A stretch of 64,000 nucleotides of DNA from UBA6107 sp034430175 (GCA_034430175.1 DAOUFI010000015.1:1-64000), one strand, 5' to 3'; numbered from the stretch's first letter, positions 49,281 to 58,076 are shown. The notes: generated by a model not told the origin, from the letters alone. Made by a program: numbers and translations.

Positions 49281-50195
49281 ATGGACGATAAACCGATTTT
49301 TTGCTCATTCGTATTTCCTGGTTATGAAACCAATCCTTTGTTGTTCGCGGAAAGCGTACGCTGCTTTGGTGGAGCGTTTTCCAATACAACGATGTGGATG
49401 ATAACGCCCGATTTTGGCAAACCCTTATCTGCCTACGCGGTTAAACGGTTGAACGAATTAAGTGTCCAGGTTATCCCCTTCCAGGTCAAACGCGAAGAAC
49501 TGCGCTTCTTTTTCTATGGCGAACTGGCCGGGTTAGCACAGGCAGAAACCCAGGCTGCCTCGGAGACCGACTCTCTTATCTGGATGGATGCCAACACGAT
49601 CCTTGTCAACGAACCCGACGATCTCATTCTGCCCAAGGGCAAGTCCTTCGCCTATCGCCCGGTGCACCTGCTCATCCTGGGTCCGCGCTGGGAGACACCC
49701 CTCGACCCCTTCTGGAACCTGATCTACCGCGACTGCGGCGTCACTGCTGACCGCGTCTTCCGCATGCAGCCGGTGGCAGAAACAATCCAGATGCGTCCTT
49801 ATTTCAATGCCGGGCTGCTGGTCTTGCGCCCTCAGCGCGGGCTGTTACGCTTGTGGAATGAACATTTTCAGCAAGCCAGTCGATCCGAAGAATATCAGCG
49901 TCTCTTCCAGCAAGACAACCGTTATGAGATCTTTCTGCATCAAGCGCTCTTAACGGGTGTGGCGCTGAGCCATTTTTCACCTGATGAGTTGGTTGAGTTA
50001 CCCCCGACCTACAACTATCCTGTTCACCTCTTTGAGCGCGACATGACCGGCCACCGTCCCGGCGCTATGGATGAACTGATCACCTTCAGGCATGAATGTT
50101 TTTACAAGGAAGCCAATTGGAAAAGTAATTTTCCCGCCAGTGATGAGTTGAAGAAATGGTTGGAAAGCCATTTTGCAAAGATCCCCGCAGGTTGA
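49281..50195 (+). CDS. GT8-like (GT-A fold) protein
   Basis: 304 aa, no membrane segment. SLIWMDANTILVNEPDDL carries a D-x-N(T) variant of the metal motif, and RPYFNAGLLVLRPQRGLLRLWNEHF is the glycogenin/GT8-like block with conserved Asn. FLHQALLTGVALSH follows as the third block. Probably a sugar transferase on a surface molecule, since LtaS-like and MFS genes flank it. No ribosome site; a CATAAT element ends 7 nt before the ATG, so the message may be leaderless. Confidence 0.62.
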   Translation: MDDKPIFCSFVFPGYETNPLLFAESVRCFGGAFSNTTMWMITPDFGKPLSAYAVKRLNELSVQVIPFQVKREELRFFFYGELAGLAQAETQAASETDSLIWMDANTILVNEPDDLILPKGKSFAYRPVHLLILGPRWETPLDPFWNLIYRDCGVTADRVFRMQPVAETIQMRPYFNAGLLVLRPQRGLLRLWNEHFQQASRSEEYQRLFQQDNRYEIFLHQALLTGVALSHFSPDELVELPPTYNYPVHLFERDMTGHRPGAMDELITFRHECFYKEANWKSNFPASDELKKWLESHFAKIPAG

Positions 50196-50222
50196 ACCGC
50201 ATCACGGGAATGGGTGTAGAAT
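50192..50222 (+). promoter_or_regulatory. Promoter giving a probably leaderless message
   Basis: TTGAAC (50192-50197), 19-bp spacer, TAGAAT (50217-50222); the next ATG, at 50232, lies where transcription should begin. No ribosome site is present. Confidence 0.5.
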
Positions 50223-50231
50223 TCGCATACT

Positions 50232-51770
50232 ATGTTCAAAAAAATCATCCATTTCCCATTCTATGCCTTCCTGTTAGGCTTGTTCCCGATCATTGCCCTT
50301 TGGAACAACAATAAATCGCAGATCTACGCCAAAGATGTTTGGCTTTCAATCGGCATCAGCGCCGCGTTCGTTGTCGCTGTCTGGCTGCTGTCCCTGCTGA
50401 TCTTCCGCTCTGCCACTCGCGCCAGCCTGACTTCATCGCTGCTTTTCATCCTTTTCTTCTCGTACGGGCATGTCTATAACTTCCTCAAGAATGCTTTACC
50501 TTCTTTCGGCTTCCTTAAACTGGCTGCCGTTTACGCAATTCTCTTGGTTTTGGTGGTCTTTGTTGCCGTCCGAGTAAGGAAGATTTCATCAGACATTACA
50601 CTCTGGTTGAATGGCATTTTTACTCTGTTGTTGTTATTCAACGCGGTGCAAATTATCGCTTTCGAGGTGAGCGTGAGACGTGACCGTTCCGCGGAAACAA
50701 CGTCGCAAGTACAGACCGCCACCGCTACCGAATTTGATCTGCCCGATATCTACTACATCATCCTCGACTCGTATTCCCGCCAGGACGTGCTCAAAGACGC
50801 AATGGGTTATGACAACTCGGCGTTTATTGACGCATTGCGTGAACGTGGGTTCTACATCCCCGAGTGCGCCAATTCCAATTACGACAGTACGGTCGATTCG
50901 ATCGCTTCGGCGTTGAATTATTCTTACGTCGATAATCCCACGTCTGAAGACGAAACCAGCTCCGTAAGTCTGAAAGACAACAAGATTCGTCAGGACCTGG
51001 CAGCCTACGGGTATCTATTCGTTACCGATAAGGGTTTTTCCTCCGAAGACGACGTCAACAATTCAGATATCTATCTGAATTATCTCAAAGATGCCGGCAT
51101 CAAAGACACAGTGATGCAGGCGCAGTTCACCCGCATGTACTTCGAGACCACCCTTCTGCGCGTCATGTTCGAGTATTACTACATGGATCCAGTGCGATAC
51201 AGCAACCTGCCGCAATGGCTCTTTATTTCAGAAAAAGACGATAAAGTGCTGGGATACGCCAGCTTCTGGTTCAACCAGACCAATTATGTCTTCGACCAAC
51301 TAGCGACTTTCCCCGAAAAACCCGGGAATTATTTGATCTACGCGCATATCAACCTGCCACACCAGCCCTTCGTTTATGACGCCAACGGTAATTTCAAGTA
51401 CACCTACAATCCGCCAGACGATCAGATGACCGCCCCCTATCTGGATCAGATCAGTTATGCCAACAAACGCGTGCTTCAGTTGGTGGATGAGCTAATCAAG
51501 AATTCGAAGACGCCTCCTATCATCATCATCCAGGGTGACCACGGTGCTCACGTTATCACTTCCGGGTTGGAGAAGCACAAGATTCTCAACGCTTATTACG
51601 TGCCGCAAGAAATGAAAGACGATCTGTATCCAACGATTACCCCTGTCAACACTTTCCGTCTGATCCTGCGCGACGTCTTCGGCAAGGAAATTGACTTGCT
51701 GCCAGATACGCTTTACGTCAAGTTCACCAACGATTACGAAGCTGTGCCGTCTACGTGTACAATTCCTTAG
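50232..51770 (+). CDS. LtaS/sulfatase-fold membrane protein, paralogue 3
   Basis: 512 aa. Four to five N-terminal helices, then PDIYYIILDSYSRQDVL, SNYDSTVDSIASALN (candidate Thr nucleophile), HINLPHQPFVY and IQGDHGAHV. The motif set equals that of the pair at 43424/45044 but the sequences between the motifs have diverged more, so this is an older paralogue. ATG sits about 9 nt after TAGAAT without a ribosome site, consistent with a leaderless transcript. Function as for the other two: phospho- or sulfo-transfer or hydrolysis on a surface glycan. Confidence 0.7.
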   Translation: MFKKIIHFPFYAFLLGLFPIIALWNNNKSQIYAKDVWLSIGISAAFVVAVWLLSLLIFRSATRASLTSSLLFILFFSYGHVYNFLKNALPSFGFLKLAAVYAILLVLVVFVAVRVRKISSDITLWLNGIFTLLLLFNAVQIIAFEVSVRRDRSAETTSQVQTATATEFDLPDIYYIILDSYSRQDVLKDAMGYDNSAFIDALRERGFYIPECANSNYDSTVDSIASALNYSYVDNPTSEDETSSVSLKDNKIRQDLAAYGYLFVTDKGFSSEDDVNNSDIYLNYLKDAGIKDTVMQAQFTRMYFETTLLRVMFEYYYMDPVRYSNLPQWLFISEKDDKVLGYASFWFNQTNYVFDQLATFPEKPGNYLIYAHINLPHQPFVYDANGNFKYTYNPPDDQMTAPYLDQISYANKRVLQLVDELIKNSKTPPIIIIQGDHGAHVITSGLEKHKILNAYYVPQEMKDDLYPTITPVNTFRLILRDVFGKEIDLLPDTLYVKFTNDYEAVPSTCTIP

Positions 51771-51872
51771 GATATTCTTCCTTATTTTTGGATGATAGAC
51801 ACCTTTATTGATTTTTCCAACCGGGAATGTGATATAAATTTTTAGCGACAAATCATCAATGATGAATGATTT

Positions 51873-51928
51873 ACCCTTACCCGTCGTGTTTGCACTGGTG
51901 AGGGTGATTTATTTCTCATCACCCGGAG
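51873..51928 (+). promoter_or_regulatory. Alternative hairpins in the terC leader
   Basis: ACCCTTACC (51873-51881) can pair with GGTGAGGGT (51897-51905, one G-T wobble), and GGGTGAT (51902-51908) with ATCACCC (51918-51924). The two stems share 51902-51905, so they exclude one another. The second stem touches the ribosome site GGAG (51925-51928). Candidate translational switch. Confidence 0.45.
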
Positions 51929-51934
51929 ATTGGT

Positions 51935-52879
51935 ATGGATTTCTCAATTATTGCAATCATCATTCAATTAATCTTTCTTGAAGGCATCCTTTCGATTGAC
52001 AACGCAGCCGTGCTTGGTGCCATGGTCACGCCGCTTTCCGACAAGGAAGAGATTCCCTGGCCTACCAGTCTAAAATCGATTGGTCACAAGCTCAACAAAA
52101 TACTGGGCAATCAGCGAACCGGCGCCTTGCGGGTCGGTTTGCTCGGTGCTTATGTGGGTCGTGGGCTGATGCTGCTGGCCGCCAGCTTCATCATCAAGAA
52201 TCTATGGCTGAAGCTGATCGGCGCGTTGTACCTGGTGCGTCTGGCGTTGGAAGATCTGAGCGCTTCAGAAGCGGGTGATAGCGATGCGGGAGAAAAACCC
52301 ATCAAGTCTCGCTCTTTTTGGATGACTGTACTCAGTGTTGAGCTGATGGACCTGGCTTTCAGTCTGGATAACGTCGTCGCTGCAGTATCATTATCAGAAA
52401 AACTCTGGGTTGTCATCATCGGTGTTTTTATCGGTATTCTGGTGATGCGATTCGCTGCCGGATTGTTCTCCTACGTGGTCGAAAAAGAGCCCATCCTCAA
52501 GACCGCCGCATACATTCTCGTGCTCAATATCGGTGTGGAATTATTGATCGAGGAATTCCCGCTCGACAAGCTGGCTCAACCTCTGGTGCTCAACAACTTT
52601 TGGCAGCGTCTGATCACCATTGAGAGCAACCACATTGCCATCGGTGACTGGACCCGCTTCGGAATTTCCATGCTGACCATTGCGTTAACCCTGGCTTACG
52701 CGCATATCAAACCATTGCGATTGTTAAGACCGCTCCTCGTCTGGATCAGTCAAGGATTCACCATAATCAACGGCACGATCACCTGGCTTTTGGCTCCGGT
52801 GATCGGACTGTTCAAGTTAATCCTTAACCTGGCGAAATGGATCTTCAAACGCAGGCAAACGACTGAAATTTCACGATAA
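51935..52879 (+). CDS. TerC-family membrane protein
   Basis: 314 aa, seven to eight membrane helices. LEGILSIDNAAVLGAMV carries the family's acidic residues in helix 1 (Glu and Asp-Asn), and the second half repeats it as VELMDLAFSLDNVVAAVSL. TerC/YkoY-type proteins export Mn or supply metal to exported enzymes. The neighbouring LtaS-like proteins are expected to be Mn enzymes, so loading them is a plausible role. GGAG seven nt upstream; the leader can form alternative hairpins. Confidence 0.9.
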   Translation: MDFSIIAIIIQLIFLEGILSIDNAAVLGAMVTPLSDKEEIPWPTSLKSIGHKLNKILGNQRTGALRVGLLGAYVGRGLMLLAASFIIKNLWLKLIGALYLVRLALEDLSASEAGDSDAGEKPIKSRSFWMTVLSVELMDLAFSLDNVVAAVSLSEKLWVVIIGVFIGILVMRFAAGLFSYVVEKEPILKTAAYILVLNIGVELLIEEFPLDKLAQPLVLNNFWQRLITIESNHIAIGDWTRFGISMLTIALTLAYAHIKPLRLLRPLLVWISQGFTIINGTITWLLAPVIGLFKLILNLAKWIFKRRQTTEISR

Positions 52880-52891
52880 TTCTCAATAATT

Positions 52892-53329
52892 CTATAAAGG
52901 CTTTTCCATCCATACGACTTGGGTTGTTCCAAAATAATGGGCGGGAAGGCCTTTTAGGACATATCCAGCCTTCTCAAAATAGGCGGTTGTATTCAAACGC
53001 GCCTGTGTGCCCAAGATCTTATAGCCGTTCTTGCGTGCTTGTTCTTCGACCAGTGAGAGCAACATCTTTCCAATCCCCTTGTTTTGATACTGAGTCGCCA
53101 CGGTCAAATGTGAAAAACAGCCCACCCCAGGCTCCTTCTCATAAAGTTTTACGGCACCAACCACTTTGTTGTTTTCCTCATCCACGGCCATAAAATGCTG
53201 TGAAATTGGTTCAAAATCATCCTTTTCTGTACCTTTTTGCATTCCCCAGGGTTCACGCAACACCTTATAGCGCAGGTCATAATACTCTTTAAAATCTTCT
53301 CGGGTCTTCGGAACAACAATCTTGACCAT
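52892..53329 (-). CDS. GNAT-family acetyltransferase
   Basis: 145 aa from ATG 53329, with GGAGAG upstream; a longer frame to 53362 would include the ribosome site. Single GNAT domain: VVGAVKLYEKEPGVGCFSHLTVATQYQNKGIGKMLLSLVEEQARKNGY includes the acetyl-CoA-binding Q-x-x-G-x-G block (about residues 85-90); YFEKAGYV follows. Typical YjcF/ElaA-like small enzyme. Substrate unknown. Convergent with terC. Confidence 0.87.
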   Translation of the reverse strand: MVKIVVPKTREDFKEYYDLRYKVLREPWGMQKGTEKDDFEPISQHFMAVDEENNKVVGAVKLYEKEPGVGCFSHLTVATQYQNKGIGKMLLSLVEEQARKNGYKILGTQARLNTTAYFEKAGYVLKGLPAHYFGTTQVVWMEKPL

Positions 53330-53454
53330 TAATGCTCTCCATGCGTTCAAGATGTGGATCAATATCCATATTATAAGGTTTCAGCAACAAATAACAAAAC
53401 GGAATAATCTCCTTCAAATAGCGTTTATCTGGTTCTTTGACTCTCTGATAATTA

Positions 53455-53483
53455 TTCACAAATGGACTTTTCTTGATTATAAT
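53455..53483 (+). promoter_or_regulatory. Promoter of tRNA-Gly
   Basis: TTCACA (53455-53460), 17-bp spacer, TATAAT (53478-53483), 12 nt before the tRNA start. Confidence 0.75.
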
Positions 53484-53495
53484 AAAAACCTAAAT

Positions 53496-53566
53496 GCGGG
53501 CATAGCATAGTGGTAGTGCGGTAGCCTTCCAAGCTACTTAGACGGGTTCGATTCCCGTTGCCCGCT
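53496..53566 (+). tRNA. tRNA-Gly (TCC)
   Basis: 71-nt cloverleaf: acceptor GCGGGCA/TGCCCGC, D-stem GCAT/GTGC, anticodon stem GTAGC/GCTAC with loop CTTCCAA (anticodon TCC), T-stem ACGGG/CCCGT, discriminator T. CCA not encoded. Own promoter and terminator. Confidence 0.95.
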
Positions 53567-53572
53567 CTCATC

Positions 53573-53599
53573 AGAGACCCGAAAGGGTCTCTTTCCTTT
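53573..53599 (+). terminator. Terminator of tRNA-Gly
   Basis: AGAGACCC (53573-53580), GAAA tetraloop, GGGTCTCT (53585-53592), then T-rich TTCCTTTT. Strong intrinsic terminator. Confidence 0.9.
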
Positions 53600-53676
53600 T
53601 CGCGTGTTACAATTTTCCGCAATGATTTTTGTGAATAAAGTGAAATCAATACAATAGATTTCAACCAATAAACTGA

Positions 53677-53704
53677 TTGACGGATGGCATGGTATTTGTA
53701 TATC
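53677..53704 (+). promoter_or_regulatory. Promoter of the Ser/Thr kinase gene
   Basis: TTGACG (53677-53682), 16-bp spacer, TATATC (53699-53704), 34 nt before the ATG at 53739. Confidence 0.55.
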
Positions 53705-53738
53705 ATTATAGAGAAGTGACCGGGATAACAGGAGCACT

Positions 53739-55814
53739 ATGCAGAAGATAGAGCCGGGATTAATCCTCAAAGAGCGTTATCAAATTAAAGAATTACTTGG
53801 CCAGGGTGGTATGGGTGAGGTTTACCTTGCCGATGATCTGTCACTGGAAACTCAGGTTGCTGTAAAGATCAACCATAACCTTAATGATACTGCGTCCAAT
53901 CAATTCATCCGTGAAGCCCGGTTACTCGCAAGCCTGAAACATCCCAATCTTCCCCGCGTGATCGATTACTTTTCCGATGATAATTGCCAGATTTTGGTGA
54001 TGGATTACATCCCCGGGAACGATCTACGAAAACTGGTAGAAAGCAAAAAGAAGATCAGTTTGGAGCAGGCATTGAAATGGGCAGTGGAGCTGGGCGATGC
54101 CTTGACCTATCTCCACAACCGCAAGCCCCCAATTTTTCACCGCGACGTTAAACCTTCGAACATCAAAGTCACTCCCTCAGACGATGTCATCCTGGTTGAC
54201 TTTGGTATAGCAAAATCGGGCGATCCGTCTCAAGAAACGCAGACCGGCGCGTGGGCGTTCTCACCAGGGTTTGCCCCACCCGAGCAGGTAAGTGGCATGC
54301 GCACCGGACCATACACCGATCAATACAGCCTGGCCGCAACCATTTATTATCTGATCGCCGGTAAACCACCAGTGGATAGCGCACAGCGCATCATCGGAGC
54401 CGCGCAATTTGTCCCGCTGGATATGGCAGCTCCAAACATTCCTGATTATGTCAGCAGAGCTGTTACTCGTGCCTTATCAGTAAAACTGGATGAGCGCTTT
54501 CCATCCGTGAAAGATTTCATCACTGCCCTGACCAACCCCGAACCGGAGGAAGCATCAGCCCAGAATCAAAAGACGGTCATTTCCTCTCGCGGACGAACTT
54601 CCGGCCAAATTCCCCCAGCGAGTCCCCCAACTCAGGAAAATGGCTCGCAGCCCAAACGCAAACGCAGCCCCGCGTTACTCATCATTATTATACTGTTGGC
54701 ACTGATCATAGGCGGATACTTTGGTTTGAATTCGCTGGGCTTGCTTAATGGCTTCCCATTTGCCCTGGCACCAACATTAACCGTTACTCCAACCGTAACT
54801 ACCGAAGTTGCCTCAGTTGCAACCACAGCCATTGCCCTGACAGAAACATTAACTCCGACGCCAACCCTTGAGATCACCGCGACTCCCACAGTTGCCCTGA
54901 CCCCCCAAATCATCGGACGTGGCGGTCGGATTGCCTTTGCCAGCAACCGCCAGGCAGATGGCTACACACAAATATGGTTAATGGACATTAGTATGGATGG
55001 CAATGGTAAGATCGCTGCCACCAATTTGGAACAGGTGACATTTTCCCCGGGTGACAAATCACAGCCAAGCTGGTCACCAGACGGCACAAAACTGCTGTTT
55101 GTGGGTGAAAGCAAAGAGTTTGCGCAGAACGGGACTCCTTACGCGGAAGATATCTATGTTCTCGATCTCACCCAGGAAAATGCCGAACCGGTAGATATCA
55201 GCAACCGCGCCGGTGATGATGAAGATCCTTCCTGGTCACCAACAGGAAAATACATCGCTTATACCAGTTATTATCGTGACGACGGGATGCCCCAGATCTT
55301 CCTGATTGATGCGTCTAATTATTCATTAATTGGAAACAAGAGCGACCATTTTGCCGAGAAACAGCCAGTTTGGACTCCAAATGATGAATTCCTGATTTAT
55401 GTCATGCAATACAGCGATCTCAGCATCCTTTCCATGCACGACATTTGGAGTCTCTATAAAGACACCAAGAAATTTGATATGTCGTCCGATGCCGGGCGTC
55501 TGGGTAATGTGTCTGAGCCGAGCATCACCCTGGATGGCTCGATGATCGTTTACACGCGCACTCAAGGAGATAAAAAGAATCTGTACACCACCGTTTTTAA
55601 AGATCGCGGTCGAACAGTAAACCAACTTACCAGCTCTGGTCTGGATTACTCCCCCTGCTGGTCACCGGATGGACAGTGGGTGATTTTTACCAGCGGACGC
55701 GACGGCGATCAGGAAATCTATATCATCAACATCGATGGCACCAACCTCACCAACCTGACGAATACGCCATCACTTGAAAAAGACCCGGCCTGGCAACCAC
55801 TGCCGACGCAATAA
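53739..55814 (+). CDS. PknB-type Ser/Thr kinase with C-terminal beta-propeller
   Basis: 691 aa. Kinase domain about residues 12-265: glycine loop GQGGMGEV (21-28), AVKIN (Lys 43), Glu 59, HRDVKPSN (134-141), DFG (154-156) and APPEQ (179-183), all catalytic residues present. A linker with many Pro and charged residues, one membrane helix (about 311-330), a Thr/Pro-rich outer stalk (about 345-390), then TolB/PD40-type repeats with SWSPDG motifs (SQPSWSPDGTKL, DPSWSPTGKY, YSPCWSPDGQW, EKDPAWQP) forming a propeller. Kinase inside, sensor outside. CAGGAG precedes the ATG. Confidence 0.92.
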   Translation: MQKIEPGLILKERYQIKELLGQGGMGEVYLADDLSLETQVAVKINHNLNDTASNQFIREARLLASLKHPNLPRVIDYFSDDNCQILVMDYIPGNDLRKLVESKKKISLEQALKWAVELGDALTYLHNRKPPIFHRDVKPSNIKVTPSDDVILVDFGIAKSGDPSQETQTGAWAFSPGFAPPEQVSGMRTGPYTDQYSLAATIYYLIAGKPPVDSAQRIIGAAQFVPLDMAAPNIPDYVSRAVTRALSVKLDERFPSVKDFITALTNPEPEEASAQNQKTVISSRGRTSGQIPPASPPTQENGSQPKRKRSPALLIIIILLALIIGGYFGLNSLGLLNGFPFALAPTLTVTPTVTTEVASVATTAIALTETLTPTPTLEITATPTVALTPQIIGRGGRIAFASNRQADGYTQIWLMDISMDGNGKIAATNLEQVTFSPGDKSQPSWSPDGTKLLFVGESKEFAQNGTPYAEDIYVLDLTQENAEPVDISNRAGDDEDPSWSPTGKYIAYTSYYRDDGMPQIFLIDASNYSLIGNKSDHFAEKQPVWTPNDEFLIYVMQYSDLSILSMHDIWSLYKDTKKFDMSSDAGRLGNVSEPSITLDGSMIVYTRTQGDKKNLYTTVFKDRGRTVNQLTSSGLDYSPCWSPDGQWVIFTSGRDGDQEIYIINIDGTNLTNLTNTPSLEKDPAWQPLPTQ

Positions 55815-55820
55815 AAAATC

Positions 55821-55845
55821 ACTCCCGCGAAAGCGGGAGTTTTTG
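55821..55845. terminator. Bidirectional terminator between the kinase gene and lysS
   Basis: ACTCCCGC (55821-55828), GAAA, GCGGGAGT (55833-55840) with T-run after it and A-run before it, so it works for both convergent genes. Confidence 0.9.
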
Positions 55846-55846
55846 A

Positions 55847-57361
55847 TTATTCTTCAGTGCTGCGCAAATGGGGGAACAGGATCACTTCACGGATACTGCG
55901 GTATCCAGTCAGGAGCATAACCAGTCGATCGATGCCCATCCCAAAACCTCCCTGGGGAGGCATGCCGTAAGACATTGCCTGTAAATAATCTTCATCCATC
56001 GGATTGCGTTCCTCATCATCGACTTTATACTCACGACCCATTTCAAGGAAGCGCGCTTCCTGTTCCAGCGGATCGTTCAATTCGGTAAAGGCATTGCAGA
56101 GTTCCATTCCACCGGCGAAGCCTTCAAAACGCTCAACGGTCGTTGGATCGCCAGGCTTGTTCTTGGCCAGCGGTGAGATATCGCGTGGATAATCATAAAG
56201 AAATGTCGGCTGCAGGAAAGTGGGTTCCAAATATTCGCCCAGCAGGTGGTCGATCAATTTACCGCGGGCAGCATCGGGGTTGAATTTGATTCCCTTATCC
56301 TGCATGGCTTTGGCGAGACTTGCCGCGGTCGGAAAGGCATTGATATCGATGCCGGTAGCGTCGATCAACCCCTGGCGCAGTTCCACCCGCTTCCAGGGCG
56401 GTGTGAAATCAATCTCAGTACCGTTGAAAGTCACCTTGCGGGTACCCAATGCCTTGTCGCACACAAACGCGATCATGTTTTCTGTCATTTCCATCACTTG
56501 CAAATAATCGGCATAAGCCCAGTAATATTCCAATTGGGTAAATTCAGGATTGTGCTTATAAGATACGCCTTCATTACGAAAGTCCCGACCAATCTCGTAG
56601 ACGCGATCGAAACCACCTACCACCAAACGTTTAAGATAGAGTTCAAATGAAATCCGTAGATAAAGATCCTGCTTTAATTGGTTGTGGTGGGTGATAAAGG
56701 GTTTGGCTGCGGCGCCGCCATAGATGGGCTGAAGGATAGGAGTTTCCACTTCGAGAAACCCGCGTTCGTTTAAGTAATCACGCAAAGAGGCGACAACTGC
56801 GGCACGTGTTTTGAAGATCTTACGTACGTCCTCGTTGACTGCCAGGTCAGCGTATCGCTGTCTGAAGCGTGTTTCCGGATCAGCCAGGGTGGCGTGACGT
56901 ACCACTTGCCCATCCACGATCTCATCCTTAGCTGCCGGGAGAGGGGTGATGGCCTTGGCCAGCATTTTAAATGAAGCAACCAGCAGAGAGACCTCACCGG
57001 TGCGGGTACGGGTTACTTCGCCACTCGCCTGGATAAAGTCACCAAGGTCAAAATGGGTTTTAAAAAGCTCCATCGCCTCTTCACCCAATTCATTGACACG
57101 CATAAACAACTGAATCTTCGCTGTTCCATCTTCAATGTGAGCGAAAGCCAGTTTACCCATTAAACGGATAGCACGTAGACGGCCCGCAATGGTCGCTCGA
57201 GTTACTTTTACATCCGGACCATTTTCCACAGATTCAAAGGCATGAATGGCTTCAGCGATGGTACAGGTCACTTCACTGCGAGTGGGATATGGTTCAATAC
57301 CGTTTTCCCGCATGGCTTGGATCTTGTTAAATCTAACTTTTTCCAGGTCTGAAAGTTCCAT
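55847..57361 (-). CDS. lysS: Lysyl-tRNA synthetase (class II)
   Basis: 504 aa, the usual length. N-terminal OB-fold for anticodon binding (about 55-150: GRLRAIRLMGKLAFAHIEDGTAKIQLF). Class II motifs: motif 1 FLEVETPILQPIYGGAAAKPFITHHN, motif 2 FDRVYEIGRDFRNEGVSYKHNPEFTQLEYYWAYAD, motif 3 GFGMGIDRLVMLLTG. Charges tRNA-Lys. AAGGAATT precedes the start. A terminator lies only 22 bp upstream, after greA, so it is expressed by read-through or by its own promoter. Confidence 0.97.
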   Translation of the reverse strand: MELSDLEKVRFNKIQAMRENGIEPYPTRSEVTCTIAEAIHAFESVENGPDVKVTRATIAGRLRAIRLMGKLAFAHIEDGTAKIQLFMRVNELGEEAMELFKTHFDLGDFIQASGEVTRTRTGEVSLLVASFKMLAKAITPLPAAKDEIVDGQVVRHATLADPETRFRQRYADLAVNEDVRKIFKTRAAVVASLRDYLNERGFLEVETPILQPIYGGAAAKPFITHHNQLKQDLYLRISFELYLKRLVVGGFDRVYEIGRDFRNEGVSYKHNPEFTQLEYYWAYADYLQVMEMTENMIAFVCDKALGTRKVTFNGTEIDFTPPWKRVELRQGLIDATGIDINAFPTAASLAKAMQDKGIKFNPDAARGKLIDHLLGEYLEPTFLQPTFLYDYPRDISPLAKNKPGDPTTVERFEGFAGGMELCNAFTELNDPLEQEARFLEMGREYKVDDEERNPMDEDYLQAMSYGMPPQGGFGMGIDRLVMLLTGYRSIREVILFPHLRSTEE

Positions 57362-57378
57362 AATAATTCCTTTTTAAT

Positions 57379-57413
57379 AAAAAGCCTGCCCTTAAGGTTT
57401 ATTGGGGCAGGCT
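57379..57413 (-). terminator. Terminator between greA and lysS
   Basis: Minus strand: AGCCTGCCC (57405-57413) with GGGCAGGCT (57383-57391), 13-nt loop, then TTTT ATT. It lies between greA and lysS, 18 to 50 bases before the lysS start, so it may tune the lysS level. Confidence 0.75.
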
Positions 57414-57469
57414 CCAGGTTACCAGGTGGAATGACTCTTCTATAAACCGGGCAGTCCCTGTCTGCTTTA

Positions 57470-57937
57470 TCAGCTCACCTTGATTACCTTGACAAAGAAG
57501 GCACCGGCAGGCGCGTCCACCTGTACCCGGTCACCCTCCTTATGGTTAAGAAGAGCTTTGCCCAGCGGAGATTCGTTTGAAATCTTACCCTCTGATGGCT
57601 CTGCTTCAGCAACGCCAACAATCAGGTATTCCTCTTTGCTTTTGCTGCCTTCCTCCTGGATCACAACTGTCGATCCAACCTGAATCGCATCATGGTTGGT
57701 GATTGTTTCATCGATGATCCGAGATGTGGCAAGAATAATTTCAAGTTCTTTGATCCTGCCTTCCACAAATGCTTGTTCATTCTTTGCGGCTTCGTATTCG
57801 GCATTTTCGATAAGTTCCCCACCTTCCATGGCTTCATGAAGGCGATTAGCAATCTCATCGCGTTTTTGCGTCCGCAGTTCGTCGAGCTCTTCCTGCAGTT
57901 TTTGGTATCCTTCGCGTGTCAAGAATGAATTTGGCAT
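57470..57937 (-). CDS. greA: Transcription elongation factor GreA
   Basis: 155 aa from ATG 57937 (AAAGGAAATGAC upstream); an upstream ATG five codons earlier is less suitable. N-terminal coiled coil about residues 5-75 with the tip acidic pair (GELIENAEYEAAKNEQ), then the C-terminal FKBP-like domain (VQVGSTVVIQEEG...EYLIVGVAEAEPSEGKISNESPLGKALLNHKEGD). It binds in the RNA polymerase secondary channel and stimulates transcript cleavage. Preceded by a long leader with a terminator-like hairpin. Confidence 0.97.
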   Translation of the reverse strand: MPNSFLTREGYQKLQEELDELRTQKRDEIANRLHEAMEGGELIENAEYEAAKNEQAFVEGRIKELEIILATSRIIDETITNHDAIQVGSTVVIQEEGSKSKEEYLIVGVAEAEPSEGKISNESPLGKALLNHKEGDRVQVDAPAGAFFVKVIKVS

Positions 57938-58003
57938 GTCATTTCCTTTCATGAATTATCATCAATCAGCAATTTCCTACCCCGGACTAAACCTCGACCT
58001 GAT

Positions 58004-58038
58004 AAGAAAAGAAAATCCCTCCTGCAGGATGGATTTTC
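58004..58038 (-). promoter_or_regulatory. Terminator-like attenuator in the greA leader
   Basis: Minus strand: GAAAATCC (58031-58038) with GGATTTTC (58011-58018), an inner TCC/GGA pair and TGCA loop, then TTTTCTT. It lies between the greA promoter and the greA start, so it could end transcription early. Confidence 0.6.
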
Positions 58039-58076
58039 AAAACTGATCGACATCATTCTTATCATGTGATGGAAGT

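Noticed and set aside
51771..51934. yybP-ykoY manganese riboswitch before terC
   Set aside because: The conserved GGGGAGUAG and GCCGAGACC-type loops are not present; only a generic two-stem leader is reported.
57362..57469. T-box leader for lysS
   Set aside because: No T-box sequence or specifier stem; the hairpin is explained as the greA terminator.
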